Source: Moraxellaceae bacterium AER2_44_116 (GTDB lineage: Bacteria > Pseudomonadota > Gammaproteobacteria > Pseudomonadales > Moraxellaceae). From it: 64,000 nt of DNA. Where the stretch lies: NCBI GenBank assembly GCA_006546595.1, contig VIAD01000002.1, positions 189,510 to 253,509 on the forward strand, read 5' to 3'. Under the pieces are notes generated by a model. It saw nothing but the letters and a program-made list of their open reading frames with translations, did not search any database and was not told the DNA's origin. Position 1 is the first letter of the stretch, and every line of letters starts with the position of its first letter. Below, piece after piece: positions 33,350 through 42,122 of the stretch. The position numbers and the translations under genes were made by a program.

Positions 33350-34495
33350 TTAGCGACCGACTAAAGAACGAGCAATCACTTCTTTCATGATTTCGTTGGT
33401 GCCACCGTAAATACGTTGAATTCGCGCATCAACATAAGCACGCGCTGCGGGATATTCCAACATATAACCATAACCACCAAACATTTGCAGACACGCATCC
33501 GCAACACGGCCTTGCATATCGGTGCTGGATAGTTTAGCAACGGCGGCTTTGGTGGCATCGAGTTTGCCTTCCATATATAAGTTAACGCAGCTATCGACAA
33601 ATGCACGATTAATGGCGATGTCAGTGTGACACGTCGCTAAAGTGAATCGTGTATTTTGTAATTGGCTGATTGGCTTGCCAAACGCCATACGCTCTTGGGT
33701 ATAAGCAATGGTGTCGGCCAACAAACCTTCAGAAGCGGCAACCGCACACACCGATAAATTGAGACGTTCGCGTGGCAATTCATTCATTAAATAACTAAAG
33801 CCTTTGCCTGCTTCACCTAAAATACTATCCAGTGGCAGTTTGACATTATCAAAGAACAATTCAGAGGTGTCTTGCGCGTGTAAACCCATTTTTTCGAGAT
33901 TACGACCACGCGCACAACCTGCTAAATTCATATCCACTAAAAACAAGCTCACGCCTTTTGCGCCCGCATTAGGGTCAGTTTTAGCGGCTAAAATGACTAA
34001 ATCGGCGTGTTGACCATTGGTGATAAAGGTTTTTGAGCCATTTAAGAGATAATGGTCGCCATTCAAAATAGCGGTGGTGCGAATGGCTTGTAAATCTGAA
34101 CCTGCACCGGGTTCGGTCATGCCAATTGCGCCAATCACTTCGCCGCTAGCCATTTTCGGTAGCCATTGTTGACGTTGGGCTTCATTACCAATGTGCAAGA
34201 CATACGGTGCAGCGATATCCGAATGTACCGATAAACCTGTCGCTAAAGAACCATAATTAGCATAGGAGGCTTCTTCTAAAACGACCATTGAATATAAATA
34301 AGAAACGCCAGAGCCACCATATTCTTCAGGTAAATCAACGGCTAGCAAACCATTTGCGCCCATGCTATGCCAAACATCACGTGGAATAATCCCGTCTTTT
34401 TCCCATTGGTTATAAAAAGGCTTAATTTCTTTATCTAAAAAACGTTTGACCATGTCGCGGAATTGTTGCAATTCGCTGCTGTGTAATTCACTCAT
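33350..34495 (-). CDS. Acyl-CoA dehydrogenase
   Basis: A 381-residue FAD enzyme that introduces the trans-2 double bond in acyl-CoA. It has the N-terminal helical domain, the flavin signature GAIGMTEPGAGSDLQAI, the ITNGQHADLVI region, and the C-terminal MFGGYGYMLEYPAARAYVDA and IYGGTNEIMKEVIAR with the likely catalytic Glu. It starts at the ATG at 34495 (MSELHSSELQ), with AGAGG about 10 bases upstream. Chain-length preference cannot be told. It is near a methyltransferase and opposite a second, longer dehydrogenase. Confidence 0.93.
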   Translation of the reverse strand: MSELHSSELQQFRDMVKRFLDKEIKPFYNQWEKDGIIPRDVWHSMGANGLLAVDLPEEYGGSGVSYLYSMVVLEEASYANYGSLATGLSVHSDIAAPYVLHIGNEAQRQQWLPKMASGEVIGAIGMTEPGAGSDLQAIRTTAILNGDHYLLNGSKTFITNGQHADLVILAAKTDPNAGAKGVSLFLVDMNLAGCARGRNLEKMGLHAQDTSELFFDNVKLPLDSILGEAGKGFSYLMNELPRERLNLSVCAVAASEGLLADTIAYTQERMAFGKPISQLQNTRFTLATCHTDIAINRAFVDSCVNLYMEGKLDATKAAVAKLSSTDMQGRVADACLQMFGGYGYMLEYPAARAYVDARIQRIYGGTNEIMKEVIARSLVGR

Positions 34496-34535
34496 CAAAA
34501 ACAACCTCTGTTAGTAAAATAGGAACGATCAAGGA

Positions 34536-35219
34536 CTATTTCCATGCGCTAAAAATGGCAGCTACGCCTTCTTGACGAATCTCATAGCGACTAAAATTCG
34601 CCGCCAATGCCGACTCTAAGGATGCTCGACTATCGGCATTGTTACCAAAAATTCCTTTTTGGTTATACAACGTCATCACGGCTTTGGCTAAAGGATTCAT
34701 CGGGATATTTTGTCTTAATAAGGTCGCACCAAACAAGACACCATCTTTGTTTAATAAGCTGGCTAAGTGACGAAACGCTTGCTCTTTACGGGCAGGTGCG
34801 GCAGGTAAACAATGCCAAACATAGTTAAAGGCGATAGAGTCAAACTTGGGTAATGTGGGCATGGTGTCCGATAAAATATCGACTAATATGCCCGCAGGCT
34901 CATAATGTTGAATGGCACGAGAGGCGACTTCAAGGGTGTTTTGATTTAAGTCCATTAAGACAATACGGGGTTTTAACACCCGAAACGGCACTTGTTTTAA
35001 GAAAAAGCCTGTTCCAGCACCCACTTCTAAATGGTTATTAGAGGTATGGCGTTGATAATGAGCATGTAATTGCTCGGTTGGGCAGTTCCATAAGTAGTGA
35101 TTAGAAAAACCATGCACCCAAAAATCATAGAGCTTTAGGGCGGTTTTAGTATAAATCGCTGCACCTGCTAGGCTGTCGCGAGTCGCGATTGTTTGTGTCA
35201 TGTCGTTCTCGAACCCCAT
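34536..35219 (-). CDS. Class I SAM-dependent methyltransferase
   Basis: A protein of about 227 residues with the SAM motif HLEVGAGTGFFLKQ, an acidic post-strand residue in IVLMDLNQNTLEVA, and FNYVWHCLPA further on. The substrate is unknown; the LYDFWVHGFSNHYLWNCPT segment recurs in small gammaproteobacterial methyltransferases. The start is uncertain: Met at 35237, 35219 (after AGGGG) or 35201 (MTQTIATRD). Same strand as the downstream acyl-CoA dehydrogenase, 40 bases away, so possibly one transcript. Confidence 0.82.
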   Translation of the reverse strand: MGFENDMTQTIATRDSLAGAAIYTKTALKLYDFWVHGFSNHYLWNCPTEQLHAHYQRHTSNNHLEVGAGTGFFLKQVPFRVLKPRIVLMDLNQNTLEVASRAIQHYEPAGILVDILSDTMPTLPKFDSIAFNYVWHCLPAAPARKEQAFRHLASLLNKDGVLFGATLLRQNIPMNPLAKAVMTLYNQKGIFGNNADSRASLESALAANFSRYEIRQEGVAAIFSAWK

Positions 35220-35438
35220 CAATAAGCCCCTATTCATAACACAAATTAGCCTAATAAATAATAGTTAGTCGCCGAGTAAAATCACTTCCCTTCGTTTTAC
35301 GACAACAAAGCCTAGACAAAGCGTGACTGTTAGTTCACCGAAATGCCCTAATAAAGTCGATGTCGTGTCAATGGCATCGCTTAAAAAGAGTTTAGAATAA
35401 AGGCACTAACTAATTCAATTCCAGTGTTGAGGTGATTT

Positions 35439-37256
35439 ATGCCAACTTACAAGGCTCCTTTGCGCGATATGCGCTTTTTGATGAACGATGTGTTTGATTT
35501 TCCTGCTCATTATGCCTCATTGAGTAACGGTGCAGATGCTACGCCCGATATGGTTGATGCGATTTTGACCGAATGTGCGCGTTTGTGCGAAGAAGTATTG
35601 GCCCCGATTAATTTATCGGGTGACTTGGAAGGCTGTCATTTTGATAATGGTGTAGTGACTACGCCTGCTGGCTTCAAAGATGCTTACGATCAGTTTGTAG
35701 CGGGTGGTTGGCAGGGTTTGTCGCATCCAACAGAATACGGCGGTCAAGGCTTACCGATGTCGATGAATCTGCTCAAAGCCGAAATGATGGGTACAGCTAA
35801 CTGGTCATTCACCATGTACCCTGGTTTAAGTTTGGGTTGCATGAACACGATTATGCAATACGGCTCAGAAGCACAAAAAAATGTCTATATGCCGCCGTTA
35901 GTGGCAGGTACATGGTCAGGTACGATGTGTTTAACTGAACCACAATGTGGTACGGACTTAGGTCAAGTCAAAACCAAAGCTGAACCCAGTGCGGATGGTT
36001 CGTTTAAATTGACGGGTACAAAAATCTTTATTTCCGCAGGCGAGCATGACCTTGCTGAAAATATCATTCATATCGTTTTAGCGCGTTTACCTGATGCACC
36101 CAAAGGGACTCGTGGTATTTCTTTGTTCATCGTGCCCAAGTTTTTGCCAACCGCACAAGGGGCAGTGGGTGAGCGTAATGCCGTCACTTGTGGTTCTATT
36201 GAACACAAAATGGGGATTAAAGCCTCTGCAACCTGCGTCTTAAACTTTGACGATGCCATTGGCTATTTGATTGGCGAGCCAAATAAAGGCTTAGAAGCGA
36301 TGTTCACGTTTATGAACACGGCGCGTATTGGTACGGCTGTTCAGGGCGTGGCTCATGCCGAACTGTCCTATCAAGGTGCGTTGGCTTATGCCAAAGACCG
36401 TCGTTCGATGCGTGCTTTGTCAGGCAAAAAAGAGCCTGAGCAAGTCGCTGATGCCTTGATTTATCATGCTGATGTCCGTCGTATGTTATTGACTCAGAAG
36501 GCCATTGCAGAAGGTGGTCGGGCGATGATTTATTTCGGTGCACAGTATGCCGACCATATGACGAATGGCATCGTCGAAAACGACAAGCAAAAATACGAAC
36601 ATTGGGATGATAAATTAGGTTTCTTTACGCCAATTCTGAAAGGTTTCTTGACGGAGTTAGGCTTAGAAGCAGCCAACATTGGTATGCAAGTGTTTGGTGG
36701 TCATGGTTATATTAAAGAACATGGCATGGAACAAATTGCTCGTGATGCCCGTATTGCAACACTTTACGAAGGGACAACTGGCATTCAAGCCCTTGATTTG
36801 TTAGGCCGTAAAGTATTATTGCAAAGCAAAGGCAAAGCAGTACGCGATTTTACTGCGGAAATCTTGAAGTTCTGTGGTCGTCATGCGCGTGATAAAAAAA
36901 TGCGTCGTTACGTCTGGGATTTAACCAAAGTATCCGCACAATGGAACTATCTCACTACTCGCATTATGCTTACTGCGCGTAAAGATCGTGATATTGTCAG
37001 CTCTGCGTGTAATGACTTTTTGATGTATTCAGGTTATGTCACGATGGGTTATTTCTGGGCATTGCAAGCCGCAGTTGCGCAAGATAAATTAGATAATGGC
37101 GGCTCAGAGCAACCTGAGTTCTATCAAGCGAAGTTACAAACAGCAGAGTTTTACTTTGAGCGTTTGTTGCCGCGTGCCAGTGCTCATGCCAGCAGCATGT
37201 TGTCGCCCTCAAAATCGTTAATGCAAATGGAAAATGACCATTTTGTTTTTAACTAA
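35439..37256 (+). CDS. Long acyl-CoA dehydrogenase (about 600 residues)
   Basis: A 605-residue flavoenzyme of the long type with an extra N-terminal segment (MPTYKAPLRDMRFLMNDVFD) and a C-terminal extension domain, as in the DmdC/FadE5-like group. Signatures: TMCLTEPQCGTDLGQVKTKA (FAD), KIFISAGEHDL, QVFGGHGYIKEHGMEQIARD and LYEGTTGIQALDLLGRKV with the catalytic Glu. Substrates of this group include fatty acyl-CoAs and 3-methylmercaptopropionyl-CoA; which one applies here is open. GAGGTG precedes the ATG. A Rieske protein gene follows 58 bases later. Confidence 0.93.
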   Translation: MPTYKAPLRDMRFLMNDVFDFPAHYASLSNGADATPDMVDAILTECARLCEEVLAPINLSGDLEGCHFDNGVVTTPAGFKDAYDQFVAGGWQGLSHPTEYGGQGLPMSMNLLKAEMMGTANWSFTMYPGLSLGCMNTIMQYGSEAQKNVYMPPLVAGTWSGTMCLTEPQCGTDLGQVKTKAEPSADGSFKLTGTKIFISAGEHDLAENIIHIVLARLPDAPKGTRGISLFIVPKFLPTAQGAVGERNAVTCGSIEHKMGIKASATCVLNFDDAIGYLIGEPNKGLEAMFTFMNTARIGTAVQGVAHAELSYQGALAYAKDRRSMRALSGKKEPEQVADALIYHADVRRMLLTQKAIAEGGRAMIYFGAQYADHMTNGIVENDKQKYEHWDDKLGFFTPILKGFLTELGLEAANIGMQVFGGHGYIKEHGMEQIARDARIATLYEGTTGIQALDLLGRKVLLQSKGKAVRDFTAEILKFCGRHARDKKMRRYVWDLTKVSAQWNYLTTRIMLTARKDRDIVSSACNDFLMYSGYVTMGYFWALQAAVAQDKLDNGGSEQPEFYQAKLQTAEFYFERLLPRASAHASSMLSPSKSLMQMENDHFVFN

Positions 37257-37314
37257 TTGAACATGTTGTAGGGTGTGTTATCACACCCTACCGATAAAAT
37301 TATTGAGGCTCATC

Positions 37315-37686
37315 ATGTCAGAACAGTCTATTGCAGCATCAACCGCTATTGTTGAAGGTCAGTTGTTTAGTGCCAAAGTGAATGGCGAAGCGGTGATCGT
37401 GACGCGTATCAGCAACAAACTAAAAGCCTATTCCGCGAAATGTCCGCACATGGGGTTGCCGTTGGCATCGGGTAAAGTCGCCAATGGGACGTTAACCTGT
37501 AAATTTCATGGTGCGGAATTTGATTTAGCGACAGGTAGTAACATTAAGTGGGTTGATTCATTTGCGGGTATTCCATTACCGAAATTTACTCACAATATGT
37601 TGGCTATGGGTAAAAAACCGTGCGGTTTAAAACACTACAATGTCAGTGAGCGTGATGGACAGGTGTATGTGACTGTTCAAGCATAG
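37315..37686 (+). CDS. Rieske [2Fe-2S] ferredoxin-like protein
   Basis: A 123-residue protein with both Rieske ligand motifs: CPHMGLPL (Cys-X-His) and CKFHGAEFD (Cys-X2-His), spaced as in small Rieske ferredoxins. It probably carries electrons for an oxygenase or reductase; no oxygenase is adjacent. The start is at MSEQSIAAST (37315), with GAGG 8 bases upstream; the frame opens at 37273. It is likely co-transcribed with the upstream dehydrogenase, and the hairpin at 37744 ends the transcript. Confidence 0.9.
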   Translation: MSEQSIAASTAIVEGQLFSAKVNGEAVIVTRISNKLKAYSAKCPHMGLPLASGKVANGTLTCKFHGAEFDLATGSNIKWVDSFAGIPLPKFTHNMLAMGKKPCGLKHYNVSERDGQVYVTVQA

Positions 37687-37743
37687 TGAAAAAGTAGCAA
37701 ATTTGGTGTTGCCGATTCATTGAAGCAATGACGGTTTTACTCT

Positions 37744-37780
37744 AAACAGCCGTGTAGACTTTCTATACGGCTGTTTTATT
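37744..37780. terminator. Strong hairpin terminator between convergent genes
   Basis: aaacagccgtgtaga pairs with tctatacggctgttt with one G-T wobble, followed by tat t; the mirror strand also ends in A/T. The last codons and stop of the convergent yjdF gene lie inside the hairpin. Confidence 0.85.
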
Positions 37781-38372
37781 TCCCTGATATTTAAACCACC
37801 ACATCACACTGCCTAGCGTGGCGCACAACATATCTTTGTGAGCATCCCACATATCCCCTTGCTGACCATTATAGGCTTCGGTATCTTCAGGTGAGAGAGT
37901 CATGGCAACTCCCCACTCAAACCATTCGTAACACAAACTATTGACCATAATCGTCCCAATGGCCAGTTTTAGTCCAGTTTGTATGGGTAATAGGTAGCGT
38001 TGTGTAAAGTGTTGCACGATGGCAGGTGTCAAACAAAAACCATATAAAAAATGAATCACACGGTCAGTATGGTTACGTTGCCACCCAAACATCTCACTGA
38101 AGGACGTGCCCCATAGTTGAGTTGCCCATTGGTCATACGGGACATAAGAGTATAACCAGCGTGCGGCAATGCTATGAGCCATCAAAAATAAGCAGATCAG
38201 AAAAAAATGATGATTTGTTAAGGTGTTTTTTTGCAAATACCACCAAAGACAGCCTGCCCCCCATGAATGTTAACGAGTTATGTAACGCTTGTTCATATGG
38301 CCAAATGGGGTAAATCCATGTCGCCAGAATCACCAGCCCTGTGAGTCCTGTACTGTGTCGTTTTGACGGCAT
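37763..38372 (-). pseudogene. yjdF: yjdF-like membrane protein gene with a frameshift in a G6 run
   Basis: Two minus-strand frames join to one DUF2238/YjdF protein of about 200 residues. The first frame starts MPSKRHSTGLTGLVILATWI (38372) and runs through WPYEQALHNSLTFMG. The second continues CLWWYLQKNTLTNHHFF...HSIAARWLYSYVPYDQW and then HTDRVIHFLYGF to the end. The switch happens at a run of six G (CCCCCC on the plus strand, 38257-38262); five G would restore one frame. YjdF proteins have several membrane helices and no established function. It may be a true mutation, a phase-variable tract or a sequencing error. Downstream of engB by 10 bases. Confidence 0.75.
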
Positions 38373-38382
38373 GGATATCTTC

Positions 38383-39060
38383 TTAGTTTGAAATGTCACC
38401 AGTCAGATGACTGTTGACATCAACATCTTCACTTTCTGGCGCAGGCGGATAGTGTAACCATTCACCCAACACCACCGCCGCATCTTCTAAGCCTTGTTTA
38501 TTTAATGACGAAAATAACTGAATAGAAGCCACTAGTTTTTTGGCTAAAAGTTGTTTTTTAACGTCTTGCAAGGTGAGCATCGACGGGCCGCGATTCAGTT
38601 TGTCACACTTGGTGAGCAAAATGTGAACACGCAAACCGCGCTCTTGCGCCCAATTCAACATCATTTCATCATATTTTTGCAAAGGATGGCGAATATCCAT
38701 CAGTAAAATTAAGCCCTGCAAGCTTTCGCGCTTAATTAAATAGTTTTCTAATTCTTTTTGCCATGCCAATTTAATTGCCATTGGTACGGCAGCATAGCCA
38801 TAACCGGGTAAATCGACTAAACGTCGTTCTTCATCTAAACTGAAATAGTTCAGTAACTGTGTGCGGCCGGGGGTTTTGGAGGCACGAGCCAATTGACGTT
38901 GACGAGTCAGTGCATTAATGGCACTGGATTTTCCTGCGTTCGAGCGTCCTGCAAATGCTACCTCATAGCCAATATTGGGGGGGCAAGCCGACAAACGCGG
39001 AGCGCTGGTCATAAATTTGGCTTTCTCAAGTAACGTAAGTACGGGATTTTGTTCGCTCAT
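38383..39060 (-). CDS. engB: Ribosome biogenesis GTPase EngB (YsxC)
   Basis: A GTPase of 225 residues (start at MSEQNPVLTLLEKAKFMTSA; two more residues if the upstream Met is used). G1 GRSNAGKSS, G3 DLPGYGYA, G4 TKCDKLNRG. It helps assemble the 50S subunit. Divergent from the cytochrome c genes, as in Pseudomonas, where engB lies beside cytochrome c4 and dsbA. Confidence 0.95.
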   Translation of the reverse strand: MSEQNPVLTLLEKAKFMTSAPRLSACPPNIGYEVAFAGRSNAGKSSAINALTRQRQLARASKTPGRTQLLNYFSLDEERRLVDLPGYGYAAVPMAIKLAWQKELENYLIKRESLQGLILLMDIRHPLQKYDEMMLNWAQERGLRVHILLTKCDKLNRGPSMLTLQDVKKQLLAKKLVASIQLFSSLNKQGLEDAAVVLGEWLHYPPAPESEDVDVNSHLTGDISN

Positions 39061-39164
39061 GTTCAATCAACGGGGGCAAAAAAGACGGATATTGTATAAG
39101 GGTATTACAGTTAGTAACAGTTAGCGATATAATCGCGCAACGGTTTGAACCGTGGGAGAGAATT

Positions 39165-39458
39165 ATGAAGAAGTTAGCGATGATTGTCGCCTGCTTTAGT
39201 GTCATTATTAGCAGTCAAGTAAATGCTGCTGACATTGAAGCGAAGTACGGCAAAGCGTGTGCAACTTGTCATGGTGCAGGTGTTTTAGGTGCGCCCAAAA
39301 AAGGCGACGCTGTTGTTTGGCAACCGCGCTTAAAACAAGGCATGGATGTTTTACTGTCCCACGTCAAAAATGGCTTTAAAAATATGCCAGCCAAAGGTTT
39401 GTGTAACGATTGTAGTGATGCTGACTACATTGCCCTGATTAACTATATGTCTCAATAA
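39165..39458 (+). CDS. Cytochrome c5-like monoheme protein
   Basis: A 97-residue protein: signal peptide MKKLAMIVACFSVIISSQVN, cleavage at NAA-D, one heme site CATCH, and the distal Met probably in FKNMPAKG. The C-terminal pair CNDCSD is the disulfide typical of cytochrome c5. It carries electrons in the periplasm toward a terminal oxidase. The spacing of 16 bases to the c4 gene suggests one transcript. Confidence 0.92.
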   Translation: MKKLAMIVACFSVIISSQVNAADIEAKYGKACATCHGAGVLGAPKKGDAVVWQPRLKQGMDVLLSHVKNGFKNMPAKGLCNDCSDADYIALINYMSQ

Positions 39459-39474
39459 GCTATTGGAAGCTGTT

Positions 39475-40128
39475 ATGAAGAAGTCTTTTGCTGCGTTGGT
39501 TGCTGTGTTGTCGATGTCCTCGGTGAGTGCAGGTGTGGTCATGCCCAAAGGCGATGTTGCCGCGGGTCAGGCAATGTCTGCTCAATGTGCGGCTTGTCAT
39601 GGTGCAGATGGTAATAGTGCTGCGCCAACGTTTCCGAAATTGGCAGGTCAAAATGAGAAGTATATTTACAAGCAGCTGCAAGATTTTAAAGCAGGCCGCC
39701 GTAACAATGCGTTGATGATGCCAATGGCAGCGGATAAAACTGATCAGCAAATGGCAGATCTTGCGGCTTATTTTTCTCAGCAAAAGTCGGGAGTTAATCT
39801 CGCTGATCCTGCTTTAATTACGAAAGGTGAAAAATTATATCGTGGTGGGAATCCTGCAACGGGCGTTGCACCATGTGCAGGCTGTCATGGTCCCGCAGGT
39901 AAAGGCAATAATTTGGCGGCTTTCCCTAAATTGGGTGGTCAACATGCAGACTATGTCAAAGTGCAGTTAACAGCATTCCGTGCTGCGGGACGTGATGACA
40001 ATACGGACCAAAAACGTGTCAACGATGCCGCTAAAGCAGGTGACGTTGGTATCATGCAAATGGTTGCAGCTAAATTGTCGGATAAAGAAATTGACGCGTT
40101 GGCTAATTATGTCTCTGGCTTGCATTAA
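39475..40128 (+). CDS. Diheme cytochrome c4
   Basis: A 217-residue periplasmic protein with a signal peptide (MKKSFAALVAVLSMSSVSAG) and two cytochrome c domains with CAACH and CAGCH heme sites. The two halves share FPKL.GQ...Y...QL..F, the repeated layout of cytochrome c4. It transfers electrons to cbb3-type or other oxidases. The ATG at 39475 was chosen over an upstream TTG at 39463. It is followed by an intrinsic terminator. Confidence 0.93.
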   Translation: MKKSFAALVAVLSMSSVSAGVVMPKGDVAAGQAMSAQCAACHGADGNSAAPTFPKLAGQNEKYIYKQLQDFKAGRRNNALMMPMAADKTDQQMADLAAYFSQQKSGVNLADPALITKGEKLYRGGNPATGVAPCAGCHGPAGKGNNLAAFPKLGGQHADYVKVQLTAFRAAGRDDNTDQKRVNDAAKAGDVGIMQMVAAKLSDKEIDALANYVSGLH

Positions 40129-40150
40129 TCATCGTCATTAATTGATAAAA

Positions 40151-40178
40151 ATACCCTGTTAATCAGGGTATTTTTTTG
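40151..40178 (+). terminator. Intrinsic terminator after cytochrome c4
   Basis: ataccctg / cagggtat with a 5-base loop, then a run of T residues. Confidence 0.92.
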
Positions 40179-40276
40179 CACAGTGACAACAAAAAAGCAC
40201 AGTGAACGTGTCATTAACGTGAGAGTTTTCGGCTATTCTCTACTGAATGATTCTATTGGTGAGTTTTGAGGGGCTT

Positions 40277-40894
40277 ATGTTAAAAAAATTAGCAGTTGTA
40301 ACATTAATGGCTATTATGCCAACACTGACGTTTGCGGCAGATTTTGTTGCAGGCAAAGATTACAAAGTATTGACGACTAAAGGCCCAGTTGAAAAAGCGG
40401 GAATGATTGAAGTCCGTGAGTTTTTTTGGTATGGCTGCCCGCACTGTTTTCGTTTAGACCCTTTTGTTGAAACATGGCGTAAAACTAAACCCGCAGATGT
40501 CAATTTTGTGCGTACACCTGCGGCATTAAATCCTGTTTGGGAAGGCAGTGCGCGTGGTTATTACGCGGTGGAGATGATGGGCTTAGTCGAAAAAACACAC
40601 GTTCCCTTATTTAATGCCATTCACGAAAGACAAGCACCTATTTTTGATGAAGCAAAGTTGACGGCGTTTTATCAAGGCTATGGTGTTGATGCTGCTAAGT
40701 TTCATGGCTTATTTAACTCCTTTGCCATTACAGGAAAAGTGTCTCAAGCCAAAACGCTGGCGCAAAAGTATCAGTTAGAAGGTGTGCCCGCCATTGTGGT
40801 CAATGGTAAATACGTTGTGTCAGGTGAAAATCAGAAAGTCATTGATGTGACTAATTTTTTGATTGCTAAAGAGCGCGGTGTGGTTAAAAAGTAA
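40277..40894 (+). CDS. dsbA: Thiol:disulfide interchange protein DsbA
   Basis: A 205-residue periplasmic oxidase with a signal peptide (MLKKLAVVTLMAIMPTLTFA), a thioredoxin fold with the active site CPHC in FFWYGCPHCFRLDP, and the cis-Pro loop GVPAIVVNGKYV. It puts disulfide bonds into exported proteins, including c-type cytochromes' partners. The start at 40277 follows GAGGGG. Placed after cytochrome c4 as in Pseudomonas, and ended by a strong terminator. Confidence 0.94.
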   Translation: MLKKLAVVTLMAIMPTLTFAADFVAGKDYKVLTTKGPVEKAGMIEVREFFWYGCPHCFRLDPFVETWRKTKPADVNFVRTPAALNPVWEGSARGYYAVEMMGLVEKTHVPLFNAIHERQAPIFDEAKLTAFYQGYGVDAAKFHGLFNSFAITGKVSQAKTLAQKYQLEGVPAIVVNGKYVVSGENQKVIDVTNFLIAKERGVVKK

Positions 40895-40910
40895 TAAGTT
40901 GCCTGTGTTG

Positions 40911-40950
40911 AAAAAGCCCACATCTGAGCATCGGCTTATGTGGGCTTTTT
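40911..40950. terminator. Strong terminator after dsbA
   Basis: A perfect 13-bp stem aaaaagcccacat / atgtgggcttttt with a 14-base loop. The A and T ends make it work in both directions, which suits the convergent gene on the right. Confidence 0.9.
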
Positions 40951-40992
40951 CATTAAGTGGCAAACAGCCTAAATGCAGAACATCAACAAAGC

Positions 40993-41811
40993 CTAAGCTT
41001 TTTTAGCATCCTGAATCCGAATGATTTGTCTGAGAACGTCATAATCATCGGCTTCGGCCATCACAAAACTATCAAGTGGCACGTGTACCACTTTGCCCAT
41101 TGCCTCACGAGTTATTTCGGGCATGTTAATAATTGACTGTTTAAATAGCTCTCGTTCCTGAGCGGTCGTGTTGTCTGGGTTTGCTAAAAAGGTAAAATCA
41201 GCGGTGCTTGGTAAATTGATAACTGATTTTACGTTTGGTGTGGATACTTGTAGTTTTTCAACTGTATTCTTACGGAGACAGGCGGAGTCGATAACACCAC
41301 CTTTAAGAGCCAAAATAACTTCATCCTGCGTTTTATAATACACGGACTCTATTTGTCTTTTGATGATTTGATCTGCCGAGTATTTGCCCACAATCGCCAG
41401 CCAGCTTTCTGGATCGGGATAACCTATTTTTTTAATATCGGCGAGTGGTTTGTCACTTACGATCATACCAACGGCTTTTTTTGACACGCGTGCGAGCGGA
41501 ATAAAACCAGCCTCCATAAAAAAAGCAGCTGATTGAGGTGGGCCGAAGACAAAAGACGGCGGTGTATCAGACGCTAGTGTTTCATAGAGGTTGTCAATAT
41601 TTCTAGTTAGTCGAATATTAAGATGCAGTTTCTCACCAAATCCGTCAGCAAATGGACGGAATCCAGCCATAAACTCGTTGTAAGGGATTTTGGCTTTACC
41701 CGTTCCAGGATATACACAAAGACGGTGTATGACACTCCTCGCAAAAACAGTATTGGCACTGAGCAGAATGGGGAGAGCGCAAGCTCCAACAAGTAGGTCA
41801 CGACGACGCAT
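40993..41811 (-). CDS. PhnD-like periplasmic substrate-binding protein
   Basis: A 272-residue protein with a twin-arginine-like signal (MRRRDLLVGACALPILLSAN, cleavage near VFA-RS), so probably exported folded by Tat. The body resembles the PhnD/phosphonate-type binding proteins (VIHRLCVYPGTGKAKIPYNE, FVFGPPQSAAFFMEAGFIPLAR, the ...IGYPDPESW stretch). No permease or ATPase lies nearby, so it may bind a signal or serve a distant transporter. The start at 41811 is an ATG after GGAA. A CRP/Vfr-type site lies 76 bases upstream. Confidence 0.8.
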   Translation of the reverse strand: MRRRDLLVGACALPILLSANTVFARSVIHRLCVYPGTGKAKIPYNEFMAGFRPFADGFGEKLHLNIRLTRNIDNLYETLASDTPPSFVFGPPQSAAFFMEAGFIPLARVSKKAVGMIVSDKPLADIKKIGYPDPESWLAIVGKYSADQIIKRQIESVYYKTQDEVILALKGGVIDSACLRKNTVEKLQVSTPNVKSVINLPSTADFTFLANPDNTTAQERELFKQSIINMPEITREAMGKVVHVPLDSFVMAEADDYDVLRQIIRIQDAKKA

Positions 41812-41886
41812 GATGAATTCCAATTAAATTAGATAAAATAAAAGCGCTGTACTTGAGATTATCCTTTTTGCTTAAGTGAGCGAAAT

Positions 41887-41902
41887 TGTGATGGCTATCA
41901 CA
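41887..41902. promoter_or_regulatory. CRP/Vfr-type binding site
   Basis: TGTGA-TGGCTA-TCACA matches the CRP consensus half-sites with the correct 6-base spacer, and flanking aat / att extends the symmetry. It sits upstream of the PhnD-like gene. The rest of the 311-base gap (41812-42122) shows no gene; a small hairpin cccgca / tgcggg at about 42087-42102 may end the FecR operon. Confidence 0.7.
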
Positions 41903-42122
41903 AATTGATTATACATATAAACAGTAAGGATAATATTAAAGGTTGATATACGGTAGTAATTATAGGATGAGACAACAATGCGGTATCGAGGGGAAATAGC
42001 GGTGTATTCAATGGGTTATTGACATGTGGGATTAAAAAAGTCGGGCAAGTTGTTATAAAAAGCGGTGTTTGTGGTGGGAAGGATAACCCGCATCCTTGCG
42101 GGCTACAGAAATTAAGACTGGA

